Notes under the pieces: model-generated
What the model was told of the DNA's origin: nothing
The model's database searches: none
What the model saw: the letters and a program-made list of their open reading frames with translations, nothing else
Source of the DNA: Undaria pinnatifida
Lineage: Eukaryota; Sar; Phaeophyceae; Laminariales; Alariaceae
Length of the DNA: 64,000 bases
Assembly: GCA_012845835.1 (NCBI GenBank)
Contig: JABAKD010000014.1
Span: 6,545,396 to 6,609,395, forward strand
Direction: 5' to 3'
Translations under genes and position numbers: made by a program
In this document: piece by piece, positions 11,430-24,234 of the stretch
Numbering within the stretch: position 1 is the stretch's first letter
Layout: the number at the start of each line of letters is the position of its first letter

Positions 11430-14240
11430 TACCAGTCAGTATGCCCCATCGAAGACAACCTTGCTACATATTGTTAATCGTATATGGTCTTTTAAAATCC
11501 AACTAGTTGATCATTTAGCCCCTTTTTATGCCAAGTCCCTACAGCCTGGTGCACGTTAAAAGCCCCAAATGTATTCCCTGGCGAATGTCCACGCCGTTTT
11601 TTCGATTCAGGCCGTGAATTTTAGCCATGTCTTCTGTGCCCTTGTAACGACCTCACCCGATGTCTTTTTCGTTGCCTGATTTTCGCTAGTAAATATTTTT
11701 CGAAAAATGTGGACCACCTTAGCCCAAATACTTTCGGCTTAAAAAAAAGAAGAGAAAAACCCCGAAGGTCAGACCTCGGAATGGGCACGTAGAACACGTG
11801 TGCCAAACTTCAGAGTATCTCTCTAAAATACGGCGTGGACGTTTGGACTTTTGTGCGTAAAAATGAATAAGACACGTTATTTCCTTCAAATTACTTGGTT
11901 TTGGTGTATGATCCAGTTTTTCGCTAGATTTTGCTTAATGTTGAACACAATCAGGTCAGATCTTCGATTTTGTGCGCGAAAAACCCTACAGACATGCCTT
12001 GGAGTGTACCTCGAACCGGTTCGTGCTAAATGCGGTGCGATTTTTTTCTCGCCTGCCGCTCGGGAAAAACCTGAATATTACCAGGTATCAAAAAAAAAAA
12101 TGAAGGCCCGCCATTGATTGGTCGATACGAGTTTCGCTCCTAGAGGCAGCCCGAGGCCGTTAAAAACAAAACTGGCCATGTCACCCTCTTCCATTGGTCA
12201 TTGGAGTCAGTACTGATACCAAAATATCCACTCTTTGACTAGATATTGCGAGCGGCATTCGTGAGGGAGAGAATTCGAGTTTTTTTGCTTGAACCGGCTT
12301 GTATTATCTATTTTTTACTGTAAAACTTCTCAATGGGTTTCGAACATATTTACTTTGTCCTCCTTTGCGCGCGTCTAACATATAATAATGTGTAATTTTC
12401 TCTCTATACTAGTGCCGTATTTCTTGTTTCTGTTTTTTGTCCCTTTTATCGTGGTCAACACGCACTCACTAGCTCGTGGACCGAGATACTTCACGCATCA
12501 TTATTACAGTCCGGGAACAATGAATGGTAAACAACACCAGAATTAACGTAGGCTGCAGTACGCTATTTAGGGGGGGCTAAGGTCAAAGAGAGGGGTGTGC
12601 CGCCATGGAATATACCTCGCTTGACTTGACTGTCACAACTCTGTTACACATTACTACTTGACCAAGTGTAAGAATGACCCCACACTATTTCCAAGTAGTT
12701 TAAACGTGGGTGCAATTCAGTGTTGTCAAGATAATATGACCCTCTCGCTCTGCCGTTCAACCGCTGTTTCTCTTACAATGCTCCCCTTAGCCGTAGCCTC
12801 GACAGCACAGGTACTACTGCCACGTCCTATGACGAAGTGCTTGAAATGATGTTTCTTGTGTTGCGTAGCTCTTCGACAGCTAGCTCTGCTTGGAGTTCGC
12901 CTTGTTTTTTATGACACATATCGCAGCGCGAAGGATTCATGCCTATAGATTCGTTCGGCGCGCACATACACGAAATGCCATGTTTTTTTCCCACTCCTAA
13001 GCATTGGGACAATCTCGGAACGTGCGATATAGACTATATATAGACTATAGTATGTACTCCGTATATATCAAAGCTAGCCTACGAAAGCAGGAACGCACGG
13101 CAGAGTGCACGGTAAACGCAACACCGATCTGCAGCTGTGCCCTATGAAGCCGTCTAACTGAGGAAATGATTGGGGGTTAGGGATAGAGGTGCAATAGTGT
13201 GTGGGGTTAGGGTTTGGCGGTGTGTCTGTCTCGGCTCTTTCAGCTACAGATGACCAAAATGTGGCTGCAACCTGTGAGTTGCTAGTAGGCTCTCCCCCTG
13301 CCCGCGTCAACCCTCACCCCCCCCCCAAAACCAACCACCTCCCCCCCACGCCTCCACCCAATCCCAACCCCGACCCACCCACCGGTCCTCGTATTCACGC
13401 CATGATGTCTAGCATGTGGTTGTATAAAACACGGAAAGGCATGTACCGGGCGGAAGAAGGGAAGACACCCTTTCCCTCCCCCTGCGGCATCCCGCTCCCG
13501 CCCCGCCGGCTGTGGAAAGTGGGAGCGGTATCTATTTGCTGTGTGGCGTCGTGCGCACGTGTGTACCGATTGCGAGACACAGAAGGCACGACGCAAAAAC
13601 AGGGTACAGCTCGAGCAACTTTGTTATACATCGTTCCTTTTATCCTTTTTTTGTTTTTGGGACCCACGTACAACGACTCCCCCCCCAAAAAAAAACAAAA
13701 CCGAATTCATAAGGCGGTCTTTTCAGAGAGCCTACTACTGTAGTAAGAGCGAGCAACAGCACGCGTATCACCATGCTTTTGCACATATCGGAGGTAGCAC
13801 ATGGTACCCAGGTCCTTGCAGTGCTGTGCGGACACCCCGATAGCCCCCCGCCTGCTTGGTGTGGCCGAAGCTGTAACCACAAACTAGTTCATATTCTTCC
13901 GACATTTTTCGTCTGAAGCGCCAAATTATTTTGTCTAACGGCTTCATATGTGATTGCAATTAAGTTGCATTGTTGTACGGCACGCGTTGTTGGGCGGTTG
14001 AGAGCACTCGTTCGCTTTGTAAAATGTGTGATTATGGTTGGCCCGTCTTGTTTGACCCGTGCCAGAACGCACACACCATGCTATCATACGGTAGACGTAT
14101 GCACGACGTTTTTTCTCTATTCACTTCAGAGGAGCTCATATCTATTTAATGTGTGACTAATAATATTAACAACCATCTCGAAGAAGAACCATGTGAGCGA
14201 AAACGAAAGTGCAATCTGACCAACAACCCGTGGGCTTGCA
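11430..14240. other. Gene-free decayed part of the duplication
   Basis: I see no exon I can support. The blocks at 12300-12600, 12845-12960 and 13080-13560 have weak counterparts at 27400-28590, 29635-29750 and 29830-30500. Two TTAGGG-like words occur at about 13170 and 13205, and a C-rich tract at 13318-13390. Confidence 0.5.
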
Positions 14241-14640
14241 ATGACGGCGCAGCCCTGCCTGCTACGATAAAGGTGCACCCACTTTTCTTCTGAGATTCCT
14301 CAATTTGGGAGCTAGCTAAAACCTCCCCCACAAACTGATTTGGAGTAAATAACACGGCTACCGGATGAAGAAGTCCCATGGCCAACGGTACACTAACGAG
14401 AGTAATGAGAAAAAGGCCCTATTTTCCGACGATTTTGTGTTAATAAGGAGCCCCGTCATTGAGAAACCATTCATTTCAGACGAAAACTGATACCTCTGCC
14501 GTTACCATGCGTCCAATACAAAGCACAAACCAGCTTGTTTCGACGATTTTTGAGTCAAGGTTCCCCGCCATTTGGAAAATGTTTATGACTGTAGGCCGAA
14601 AAGTGCTACCCACTAGTATCGAGGCGCGGGTTAGAACTTA
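14240..14640 (-). mobile_element. Decayed TIR element, family A ('ctatcgtagcacgcg')
   Basis: The left end carries 'tgctacgataaaggtgcac' (about 14258-14278) and the right end a degenerate 'gtgctacccactagtatcgaggcgcg'. Between them are the family's shared words: 'cctcaatttgggagct', 'tgatttggagtaaat', 'cccatggcc', 'ttttccgacgattttg' and 'aaggagccccgtcatt'. The same words in the same order occur at 27797-28060, 41569-41830, 49815-50088 and 62139-62535. There is no open frame, so it is a non-autonomous MITE. Confidence 0.75.
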
Positions 14641-15232
14641 GGGGTTTATAGACGTTTTCGCGCTCGCGCTTTTGGACCAAAAAACCAACACGAATTCACA
14701 CTATCACTCGCTGTTGTTGTCGTACGTGTCGATTAATTGGTGGTGCATCCCACACTCAACGCAGGGCCGGCATCATCTTCAGCATCCATGAGCTAAGCAT
14801 GACGAGGATGGAGGTGGCCAATTTTGGCATTTTTTTCTTTTCTGAATGACGGGATTCCATATTTCAAATTCGGTGGAGGGCCAATCTTGTTTCTTACTCT
14901 GTGAATAATTTTTACGCCTAGGCCATGGTTTCGTTATCGGGCTCCATTTTCAGCTTAGATAATTCCAAATGTTTTTTTTGGGTGAGGTAAAGAGTAGTAT
15001 ATCAAATCAGTCCTGAGCAGCCTCTTCAGAAAGAAAGTGTTGCACTATAACCGTCGTAGCACGTGTCGCATACTCTACTACTACTACTACTACTACTACT
15101 ACTATTAATGCTAGACTTACAATAACGACTACTACTACTCGAGGCCGTCGAGAAAAGGGCACTTCTTCTCGCCTGCTTGGTCGCTGTGTATACCCTGCGC
15201 TATTTGATCGGCATGTGTGTCGTCTTCATCAG
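14641..15232. other. Gene-free spacer with a short CTA run
   Basis: Only a short (CTA)n microsatellite at about 15078-15112 stands out. No exon or recognised repeat family was seen. Confidence 0.5.
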
Positions 15233-15418
15233 TCTTGACAATAAGCCGTTTTCTTTTACCAAACGACGTCACGGACGTAAAACGAACAGTGCACTTAGGC
15301 TACGGCGTGGGAATGCTGAAGCCTCTGCGCGATAGAATAAATGAAGCCGTGTACCGGGGGGGTTGGAGAAGTGACGACAAATGTGACGCACACCTTGTCC
15401 ACAAACTGAAAAGCAAAG
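15233..15418 (+). CDS. Candidate exon, periplasmic-binding/glutamate-receptor-like
   Basis: The interval lies between a catcag acceptor and a clean gtgaga donor and is open in one frame (62 residues). The protein contains a YGVGMLKPLRDRINEAVY stretch followed by a short polar segment and LKSKG. This resembles the end of family-3 solute-binding and ionotropic glutamate-receptor ligand domains, where a 'YGIGFPKGSPLRDxINxAIL' type helix is followed by a Lys/Trp motif. The likeness is short and read by eye. No further exons with matching phase were recognised on either side, so this may be an isolated or partial gene. Confidence 0.3.
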
Positions 15419-17188
15419 GTGAGACAATAAAGACAAGAAACAACAAAGAAAAAAAAGACGAAAAAAAGGGGGGTGCCATCGTTTTCACTTTATTTGAATG
15501 GTGTATAGACGTCTCGCGCGATTTGCTCTCATCAATATAACTCGCTCAAAAACGCGTCCATGCCAAATATTTCGTTGGCACAGCGCAACAAACAATACAA
15601 TCCCATGGTACCTTGGTGTGGCGGTGCATATTAAACCGAAAAGCACGGAAGCTCAACGTTGTAAAAAACAAATGTGGCCCCCGTCAGTTTTTGTAGTATG
15701 TACGAGTGGGACTGTAAATATTGAGTTGGAGCAGCGTGCTTGTGTTGCCTTCGCAATAAACCGTTCATCGCACATGAGAGTTCGGTATACCCACTGCTCG
15801 TTGGTTCAATTGTCATCGCATGCGATACGCTCGATAAAAGCCAAGCCATGGGGACCGAGGAGGAGAAACAGGACAGGTATACCACACTGTGTTTTTTGCT
15901 CGTTTGACACCTGACAAGAGGGACACCATCACACAGCCCTTGTCGTCCCACCTCATGTCGGCACCAAATCACCCGTGCCCACGAGATACCGCTGTAGAAT
16001 ATACTCAGTAGTAGGTAAGAAAAACCACACCGAGTGGCAATAAAAGGAGTCTTCACATTGGCCTTTCTTTCACCCTACTCTCTTTCTCTTTTCCCATATT
16101 TCTCCCTCCCCTTCTCCCTGCCCTGTCCCTCTCTGTCCCTCCCTGAGGCATGAAACGACAGAGGTGCACCTACCTTTTATCAGGGGCGTCACTACAGATA
16201 CGTACAATACAGCAGAGGGCTACATACCTTACAGAACCTGACTCGGGAAAAAAAATGAAAATGGCATCCTAACCCGATGAAGAGGCGTTACCGCATGATA
16301 CCACAACATACCTATACACAACGACACCCAACTAGGTTGCAAACACGAACGGTATTACAGCGATATTGGCTAGTTTGCTTGTCTAATTCAGGAGCCCCAG
16401 CCATGAAACAAGACGTTCTGTACCTCTAGCATAGCACGGGCCTCCTCCCTTCCTACATCTCCGTCTTTCTCCCTCCCCCCCTCCTCCTCTCGCTCTCTCT
16501 CTACCCCCCCCCCCCCCCCTTCGTTTAGCATACCAGGTAAAATCACAATAGTCAGTTTAACAGAAGGCCATGTATCACGTGGCAACCGATGTTGCTGCTC
16601 CTTTGGTCCGGGTTAGGGTCAGTAGCCCACCCGTGACGCAGCTAATCGCGATTATCATGCCGTCTCCTACATCTGTAAGCGCCATCAATGGGTAGGGGGG
16701 GGGGGGTACGGGAAGAGGGGGGGGTACTCATTTCATGCATAGCCGTAGTCTTAAGGCTATACTTCGAAGTATGGTATACCATAGCCGCTTTTAGCGGGGG
16801 GGGGGGTAAGGGTGGGGGGGAGAAGAGGTGAAAGAGAGGGGTGCAAGGGGGGATGGGGGGAGGGGTGCAAGGGTGGGGGAGGGAATGCATGGGTGGGTGG
16901 GTGGGTGGGTGGTGGGGATGCAAAAGGGGGTGGAGGGAGGATGTAAGAGGGCGGTAGAGGGATGACTCTAAGGGGTGGGGAGGGTGGGGCAAAGGGGGGT
17001 GGGGCAGGGGAGTCAAGGGATGAGGGGAAGCAAGGGAGTGGAGACCGGGGGCGGTAAAACATCGGGCCAGTGCGTACTGCGGCTGTTATGGCTTGTGAAA
17101 CACCACAGCTGCAGCAGCACATAATTTTTCAGCTTGTTTGCTTCGATGAATCGACGGAGAAAAAGCGGAAAGCCTCTATCAACGGCGG
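15419..17188. other. Low-complexity region, no gene seen
   Basis: It contains pyrimidine-rich tracts (16080-16145, 16440-16520), a poly-C run (16506-16519), and the G-rich tract listed separately. No exon with both splice signals and a convincing protein was found. Confidence 0.5.
16687..17060 (+). repeat. G-rich tract with many GGG runs
   Basis: The plus strand is rich in runs of three to eleven G separated by short spacers, including a GGGT repeat around 16888-16911. Such a tract could form G-quadruplexes. A short palindromic stretch (acttcgaagt, ggtatacc) lies inside at 16760-16785. Confidence 0.75.
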
Positions 17189-17291
17189 GGGAGAAAGGAA
17201 GGAAGGAAGGAAGGAAGGAAGGAAGGAAGGAAGGAAGGAAGAAGGAAAAGGAAGGAAGAAGGAAGGAAGGAAGGAAGGAAGGAAGGAAGGA
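17189..17291 (+). repeat. (GGAA)n microsatellite
   Basis: A run of GGAA units with one aaggaaaagg interruption near 17243-17252. It lies shortly before the assembly gap. Confidence 0.9.
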
Positions 17292-17589
17292 TGGATGGAT
17301 CGTGCGATGAAAGCAGCCACCGCAAATCGAACGCCTACAAAGCGCAACACGAAGAGGAACACTAACTAACAAAATCGTCCACAGAAGCAATCTACTCGGG
17401 GAAACAAAGCGCAACCAAAACAAGCCCTACATAAGAAGCAAAGAAAAATAAAAATGAAGGAAAAAGGGAACGCAATGGCTCAGTGAGCAGGCTATTAACC
17501 CTGAAGAACTGCGACAAAAAAATGGAGTACAAATACTTGGAATTGTCGTGGGATACTTCTTTCGGTCGTACACGGTTAATTAAGGTTTG

Positions 17590-18089
17590 NNNNNNNNNNN
17601 NNNNNNNNNNNNNNNNNNNNNNNNNNNNNNNNNNNNNNNNNNNNNNNNNNNNNNNNNNNNNNNNNNNNNNNNNNNNNNNNNNNNNNNNNNNNNNNNNNNN
17701 NNNNNNNNNNNNNNNNNNNNNNNNNNNNNNNNNNNNNNNNNNNNNNNNNNNNNNNNNNNNNNNNNNNNNNNNNNNNNNNNNNNNNNNNNNNNNNNNNNNN
17801 NNNNNNNNNNNNNNNNNNNNNNNNNNNNNNNNNNNNNNNNNNNNNNNNNNNNNNNNNNNNNNNNNNNNNNNNNNNNNNNNNNNNNNNNNNNNNNNNNNNN
17901 NNNNNNNNNNNNNNNNNNNNNNNNNNNNNNNNNNNNNNNNNNNNNNNNNNNNNNNNNNNNNNNNNNNNNNNNNNNNNNNNNNNNNNNNNNNNNNNNNNNN
18001 NNNNNNNNNNNNNNNNNNNNNNNNNNNNNNNNNNNNNNNNNNNNNNNNNNNNNNNNNNNNNNNNNNNNNNNNNNNNNNNNNNNNNNNNN
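17590..18089. other. Assembly gap (500 N)
   Basis: Exactly 500 N, most likely a fixed-size or estimated scaffold gap. It hides the left boundary of segment copy 2. Any open frame reported across it is meaningless. Confidence 0.99.
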
Positions 18090-19565
18090 ACACGATACTA
18101 CACTACATCGTGACCTGTGTGCGTGCGGTGCCATCTACCAGGACCCCAGGACCATATTACTAGTAGCGTTTGCCCCTAGTTTAGTGTGGTGGAAATCGAT
18201 TGCCACGACCTCGTCCTACACAGTATAGCGTCGCGCACTACCCCGGGATAGTTTGGGCTCCCCCTTTAGCGCGGTTCATGCTTCCTGGGCAACACAGCAC
18301 TAACTAGCGAGGACGCACGCCACTCTACCTTGTATCAGATGGGCCAGGCGCATGCATGTGCCGTCTGTCGTGCTTCGAAGTTCGATGGTAAAAGTAACTG
18401 GGGGCTATTGAGAAGGCAAGTCACCCATAAAGCGCCAGGATACGTCTCTAACATACCAAATACAGTATGGCTTTACGTTAGACTCTTCGCAATATAACGT
18501 CATGAAATGCTCCTAACATACCAGTTACAGTATTGAAAAGCGACGATATGACTCCCTACCATATACCATGCACGTGTCTAGATGTATGTGTGTTGTATGC
18601 GCCAATATGTGCGTTGCCCCTGCTGCTGTTTTGTTGTTTTGTTTGCATTTTTTTCTCAAAAATGTTAATGTTGTCGAATTCACGATCTGCGACAAACCAA
18701 TGGGCGCGAAGCTATATATATTTTCTACAAAACCCAGCAATGTGATTGGCCCAAAAGCAAAAATGATGGGTGAGCGGGAACATCTGCGAGAGAAACGAGG
18801 AGTTCCAACGTTTTGGCGTTTTGGCCGTGGAAACCATGTGGGTCCTGATCACGTGGGCACCAGCTCGCGCGTTCTACGTGACCACAACTCGATCGATACC
18901 CCGTGCCAATCCACCTGGCAAAGGAGAAGGCTTTAGAGATTTTCGCACGCGCTCTACTACTTGACGTCCCCCGGTTGTTCTGCGATTCTTCCTTTCGCGC
19001 CGCGGCAATGACGTCGACATCCGCAACTAGAACGCTGCCTTCATCAGCGAGGCTAGACCTTTTCTGTTTGTTTTCAAGGCCGGGATACAGCAACCCGAAC
19101 AGACTAACCCAACTCCAGCAGAGCGACACTTCAGAGGCGACCCCAAGCCGAGCTCGCTCCTGCCAGCTGCATCGCAGCACCGGCACAAGCAGCACAGCGT
19201 CAGAGGAGTCCGAGGGTTCATCATCCGCAACTAGCAGCGCTGCCTTCATCGCGAGGCTAGACCTTTTCTGTTTGTTTTCAAAGCCGGGCTGCAGCAACCC
19301 GCCGAGACTACCCAACAACAGCAGAGCGACACTTCGGTAGCAACCCAAGCCGAGCTCGCCCCTGCCGGCTGCACCAGCAGCACCAGCACAGCAGCACTGC
19401 ACCAGAGGAGTTCGAGGGCTCATCATCATGACCTGCAAAGTACAGGCAAGACGATTGGCAGCCCTGCTGTGCTGTTCTGTGTTCTGTCATGACAGCGACA
19501 TTGGCAGTTTGGGGCATTTCAAGAGCAGTTTGCAAAATAGATGTGTGGGTGCTGTGTTCGTCGGC

Positions 19566-22500
19566 ATGCCGTTCAGTCCAGACTGCTGTGTGGTAGACGA
19601 TCTGATCACTTGGCGCCGCAGCCCCCCGTGGCTTCTTTCGTTCTCTAGGTGGCATGCCTCTCTGTAAGTACTACGTACACGTAGTGTTGGAAGCAATCCA
19701 CAGCATGACGGCTGCAAACAAACGAGTTAGTAGCAGAGTCTGCGCGAGCCCTCGCATCCATCGTCCTATGAATCTGATCAATTGTTTGGCCCTTCCAACC
19801 TGCGACCCTCGTACCCATACCGCAGGCGCTGCTCGTACTCGGGCGTATCCGACATCTCCAACGACGACTCGGACGACGAGAGCACCATCAGTCACGATTC
19901 TCACGACGAGAACGTCATCGGTGTTGACGGCGACAACGAGAGCACCATCGGCGACGGCTACCATGCCGAAAGCATCATCAGCGACGACGAGTGCTACACT
20001 GTCGAAGCTGAGGATGTACACTACACGGACGCATCCGACACCTCGAGCGACAACGACGACCACGAGAGCACCATCAGCGACGCATCCGACACCTCGAGCG
20101 ACAACGACGACCACGAGACCACCATCAGCGACGACTCCATCAACCATGAGTGTACCATAAGCGACTACGAGTCCAACGGCCATGGTGATCTCGAGCCCGA
20201 CCACGCCTCCTTCGATGATGGCAGCAGTTGGGGCGAGCGTGCGTCCGATATCTCTGACGACTCGTTTTGCGTTGATGATCTTGGCGATGGTGGTGCTTCT
20301 GAAACCTCCGCTGGGTCTTCTTGCGATGATGGTGAGGGCTGGGAGGGTGGGGCTCCTGAATCTCCGCTGACTCTTGTTGCGACGATGGCGATGATGATCT
20401 TAACGAGTGCGCCTCCGATATCTCCTCCGACTCCTACGATGGCGATGATGAAGCTCTTGACGGTGATGATGGTGGTGTCTGCGGATTTTCTCGAGATGAT
20501 GATGATGATGATGACAGCGACTTCGATGGCTCGAGCGACGTTTACGAATCCGACTACTACGACAACTCGAACGGCTTTGATGGCTCGAGCGACGTTTACG
20601 AACCCAACTACGGCGACACCTCGAACGAGTTCGATTCCTCGAGCGACGTTGACGAAGTCGAGTACTACCATGTAATCGACGACGCGAGCGATTTTGAAGA
20701 ACCAAAATACACCAGCGCGGTTTCCTTCGAGTTCGTCGACCTCTCCTCCGCCACGGCCGAACTCGAGCCGGCCGGGCCTCCACCGGAGCTTACCCCGACC
20801 GAATGCCTCACCCACCTCCCGACCGCTGTAGGCCTCTGCCCGCCAAACAAGCCTGAGGTATGCCTCAAGGTGTTCAAGTGGGGGGCCAAAGCAATTTGCG
20901 GCGTGGTGATTGAGTCCTATCTGGCGGGCGGCGATCCTTTCGAGGATGGAGGCATTATGCAGACTGCGGCTGCCCCCGCCATCGTTAAGCTCGCCAAGAT
21001 CCGCAAGGAATACCAGGAGGACTTCGATGATGAGTGCATCTCGCTCGACTTCGCCATTGAGGACCTGTGCGAAGAGTTGGCTAGGGTGCCGTGGAGTGCT
21101 AAGACCGTGGAGGACCTTGGCAGCACGCCGCCAACGCCGAGTGCTTGTGGCGTCGTGGAACTTGACAGCACGCCATCGCCGTCAGCATCATCGTCCACAC
21201 CGTCAGCATCAGCATCCACGACGCCAGCATCGGCGTCAGCATCAGCGGCGGTGTATCAGCAAGATACTGCATCGACTTCAGCACGCGCACCCACGACCTC
21301 GCCAGCGAGCGTCTGTAGTGCCGCCGCGGAGGAGGAGGGGGAGGAGATGTCCTTCGAGGTTCCCTGCACTCCGGGCGCTGTGACGGAGGATGATGGCGGT
21401 GGCGGTGGCGGCGGCATGGACATGGTCTTCGGCATCCGTAACAGTTGTGCAGGGTTGGTGGTCGAAAAGCCATCGTGCCGAGCGGGTGAGTGATTTATCA
21501 TCGGTGGGATGCTTCTGGCTGAAGTGTGGTGGTGTTTGCGCGGTGTGTGTCGTAATATTCTGGCTCTTGGAGTTTGAATATTTTGAACTAGTGTTGTTGC
21601 GTCTGGCCGTACACAGGTTAATTGTTTTGCGGAACGTGGATTTTGCGTGCGTACATCAGCGTGCATTACATAAAGACAATTTGGTACTCCGCAGATGTAT
21701 TTTTCCTTGACGGGGGGGGTACTCTAGAATCAAGTGAAATAAATATCCATTTTTTCCCCTGAACAGGGGCGGTAGCCTAAAGCCGAGTGGACATTATCCA
21801 AAAAGTGTTTTTCAGGGGGTTACTTTATAACCATAGTAAAATATTGATCCACAAAAAACAACCATAGTAAATCATTGATCCACTAAAACGTCCTTTTTTA
21901 TTACACAAAACTAATTCATCCTTTCGTCGTGTAATCATCGTCCTGCATTTTTTCCAATCAAATTATTACCTCTGGGGGCCTGGTATGGTGTGTCGTTTTG
22001 TCTTTTTCTTTGTTGTGTTCATTGGATTTCGTTTTGAACCTCTTGAACTAATGTTAAGCTTTAGTCCTGTACCCGTCCCAGGTCATGCTCATTGCCGCCG
22101 GTGCACATAGATGATGAAGTATTTCCACAAGCGACATCGATATGGGTTTGATGTTTGGCGAGTACCGTCAACCGTGTACTTGGCACCTGGTATTGTTTAC
22201 TCCACAGTTGTTCCATTGCTGAGTATATGATAGAAACTTCAGCGCTTTCCCTCCAAAGTTGATACCTCCCATCACCCCCCTCCCCTCCCTCCTTTCTGCT
22301 CCCCCCATTCCTGCCCTTCCCCCTCTCCTCCCTCCCCCCTTCCTGTTTTCCCCCTCCCCTCTTTATTCTTATTATTCAGGTCCTGTGACAGCAGATGATG
22401 ATGATGATGATGGCCGTGATGTTGACCTTGATGACATGGACATCGTCGACCAGCAGCGTGGCCCCATGGGAATGTTTGAAGCATCGGTCGCCCAGGGAGA

Positions 22501-24234
22501 GGGTAAGTATTATGCAGCATTTCTTGTCTTTCATGCGTTGTACGTACAGCGCGATGAGTTGTGGCCATTATTAGCACAACCAATATGCGGTATTCGTGAT
22601 AAGTGAAAGTAAGTGCGAATGAAGAAATCTTGCGGGGTACCTCGTATAATCGAGTTATACCTTCCTGGCTGCTGTAGCGAATGAAAAGTAACACACAGTC
22701 AATCTAGTATATTATACAAAAAACGCACAAATAGACTATCTGTTCCGCCGGACGGGTTTGTTCTTTCTGTGCAATAGCTGTTTATGACAATCATTGTCGG
22801 ACGGCCAGCACGACAATACCATGCTATACTTTGATACTGCAAAAATCGACTACCGCAGCAATATTTCGTCTTAGTCTGTAGTTTTTCTTTTGCACTTTTG
22901 ATTTGCTCGAGACTGACGCCCCCCCCCCCCATTCCTTTCCAACGCGGTAAATGTTCCGTATGAGAAACGCTCGATCGACGTTAATAGGTTGAATCGAAAA
23001 ACGTCAGTGTGTGTGGCACTGCTACATTTTTACATAATTACTGTTTTTTACCCTCTCCACGTCTTGTCAAGCACGGATAATCGATATCGATATTAACTAT
23101 TTTTTTGGTTTTCCCGTATTTCCTTTTGCAAGCTACCACCCATTTCTTCTGTTTGTTACTGTATTGACCCCCTCCCCTCTCTTTGGAACATGGCTAGCCA
23201 ATAGTCGCTTTCAGTTTCTCGTATTCCGCTTTGGAGGCAAACAATTTTTCATACATAGTTCTCTCGTATTCTCAATTTCAAGCGAACCTTTATTTATTTT
23301 TTTCTGCGCCTTCCACCCCCAAAAAACAAAAACTGTTCGCGAACATGGCTAGTCGACGTCACTGCTAGTTTTCTCGCATTGTTTTTTAATGGAACCCTCT
23401 TTCGTTTTGCTTAACGTTTCTAATCCCCTCTTCCTCTCCCCCCTCCCTCCCCCCTCCTCCTCCGCCCCCGTCTCCCCAGTTCCCCTTTGCCCCCTCCCTC
23501 CCTCTCCGTCCCTCTCGCCGTCCCTCTCTCTCCCCTTGAAAGCAGGGCTGGCGTACGAGACGTCCTTCCTCCCCACGGTATGCCCGGCCGAAGACTGCGA
23601 CGACAACAGTTCCAACGCTGAGAAGAGCGAGAGAGAAGAGGAGGAGGAGGAACCTGTTATCGTCCGGTCTGTCACCTTCTCGTCGCAAAGGGGTGACTCC
23701 CAGGTTGTATTGTCAAGGGTAGCAGAAGTAGTAGAAGACGCCCCGGTCACATTGGTAGTTCCGCCTATCAAAGTAACGAATTGTTCAAAAGATAGTTCCG
23801 AGAAGCGTTCCGAGAAAAATTGCGGGAAGAAAATGGAGAAAAAGCCCGGGGAAAAATCCGAGAAATGCCTCGAGAAAAAATGCGAAATGCATTCGGAGAA
23901 GCGTTTCGACAAAATGTCCGACACAAAATCCGACAAATATTCCACTTTCGACAAATATCCCAAAGAAAAATCCGAGAAAAATTCCGACAACAAATACAAG
24001 AAGCGTTCCAAAAAAAAATCAGAGAAAATACAAACAACGCGTTTAGAGAAACATTCCAAGAGAAAAACCGATATGCGTTCCGAGAAGAGCTGTTTGGGAG
24101 TTGTAGATTACGTAGCGCGGAGGACGCGAAGCAGCCCAGGAAGGCCTTTCGCCAACCGTACGGCCCATGTCAGCAGAGCTAAGAGCTTAAAGGTGAAAGC
24201 GGGAGAAGCAGAGCTCCGAGCTGGTATAGGGTAG
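19566..24234 (+). pseudogene. Acidic/KE-rich hypothetical gene, copy 2 (5' part disrupted)
   Basis: Exons equivalent to copy 1 are 19731-21485, 22380-22502 and 23546-24234. The last exon is intact here: it starts with two bases that complete the split codon and runs 229 codons to TAG at 24232-24234. It encodes an acidic stretch, then SEK/EKK-rich repeats, then an Arg-rich tail. The large acidic exon is not intact. A one-base insertion near 19766 and a one-base deletion near 20361 shift the frame, and the region equivalent to the tentative first exon has a two-base deletion near 19622-19630. Copy 1 has the complementary fault. Either both are pseudogenes or some indels are assembly errors. Confidence 0.5.

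Noticed and set aside
17392-18228. Open frames spanning 17590-18089
   Set aside because: They run through 500 N and carry no information.
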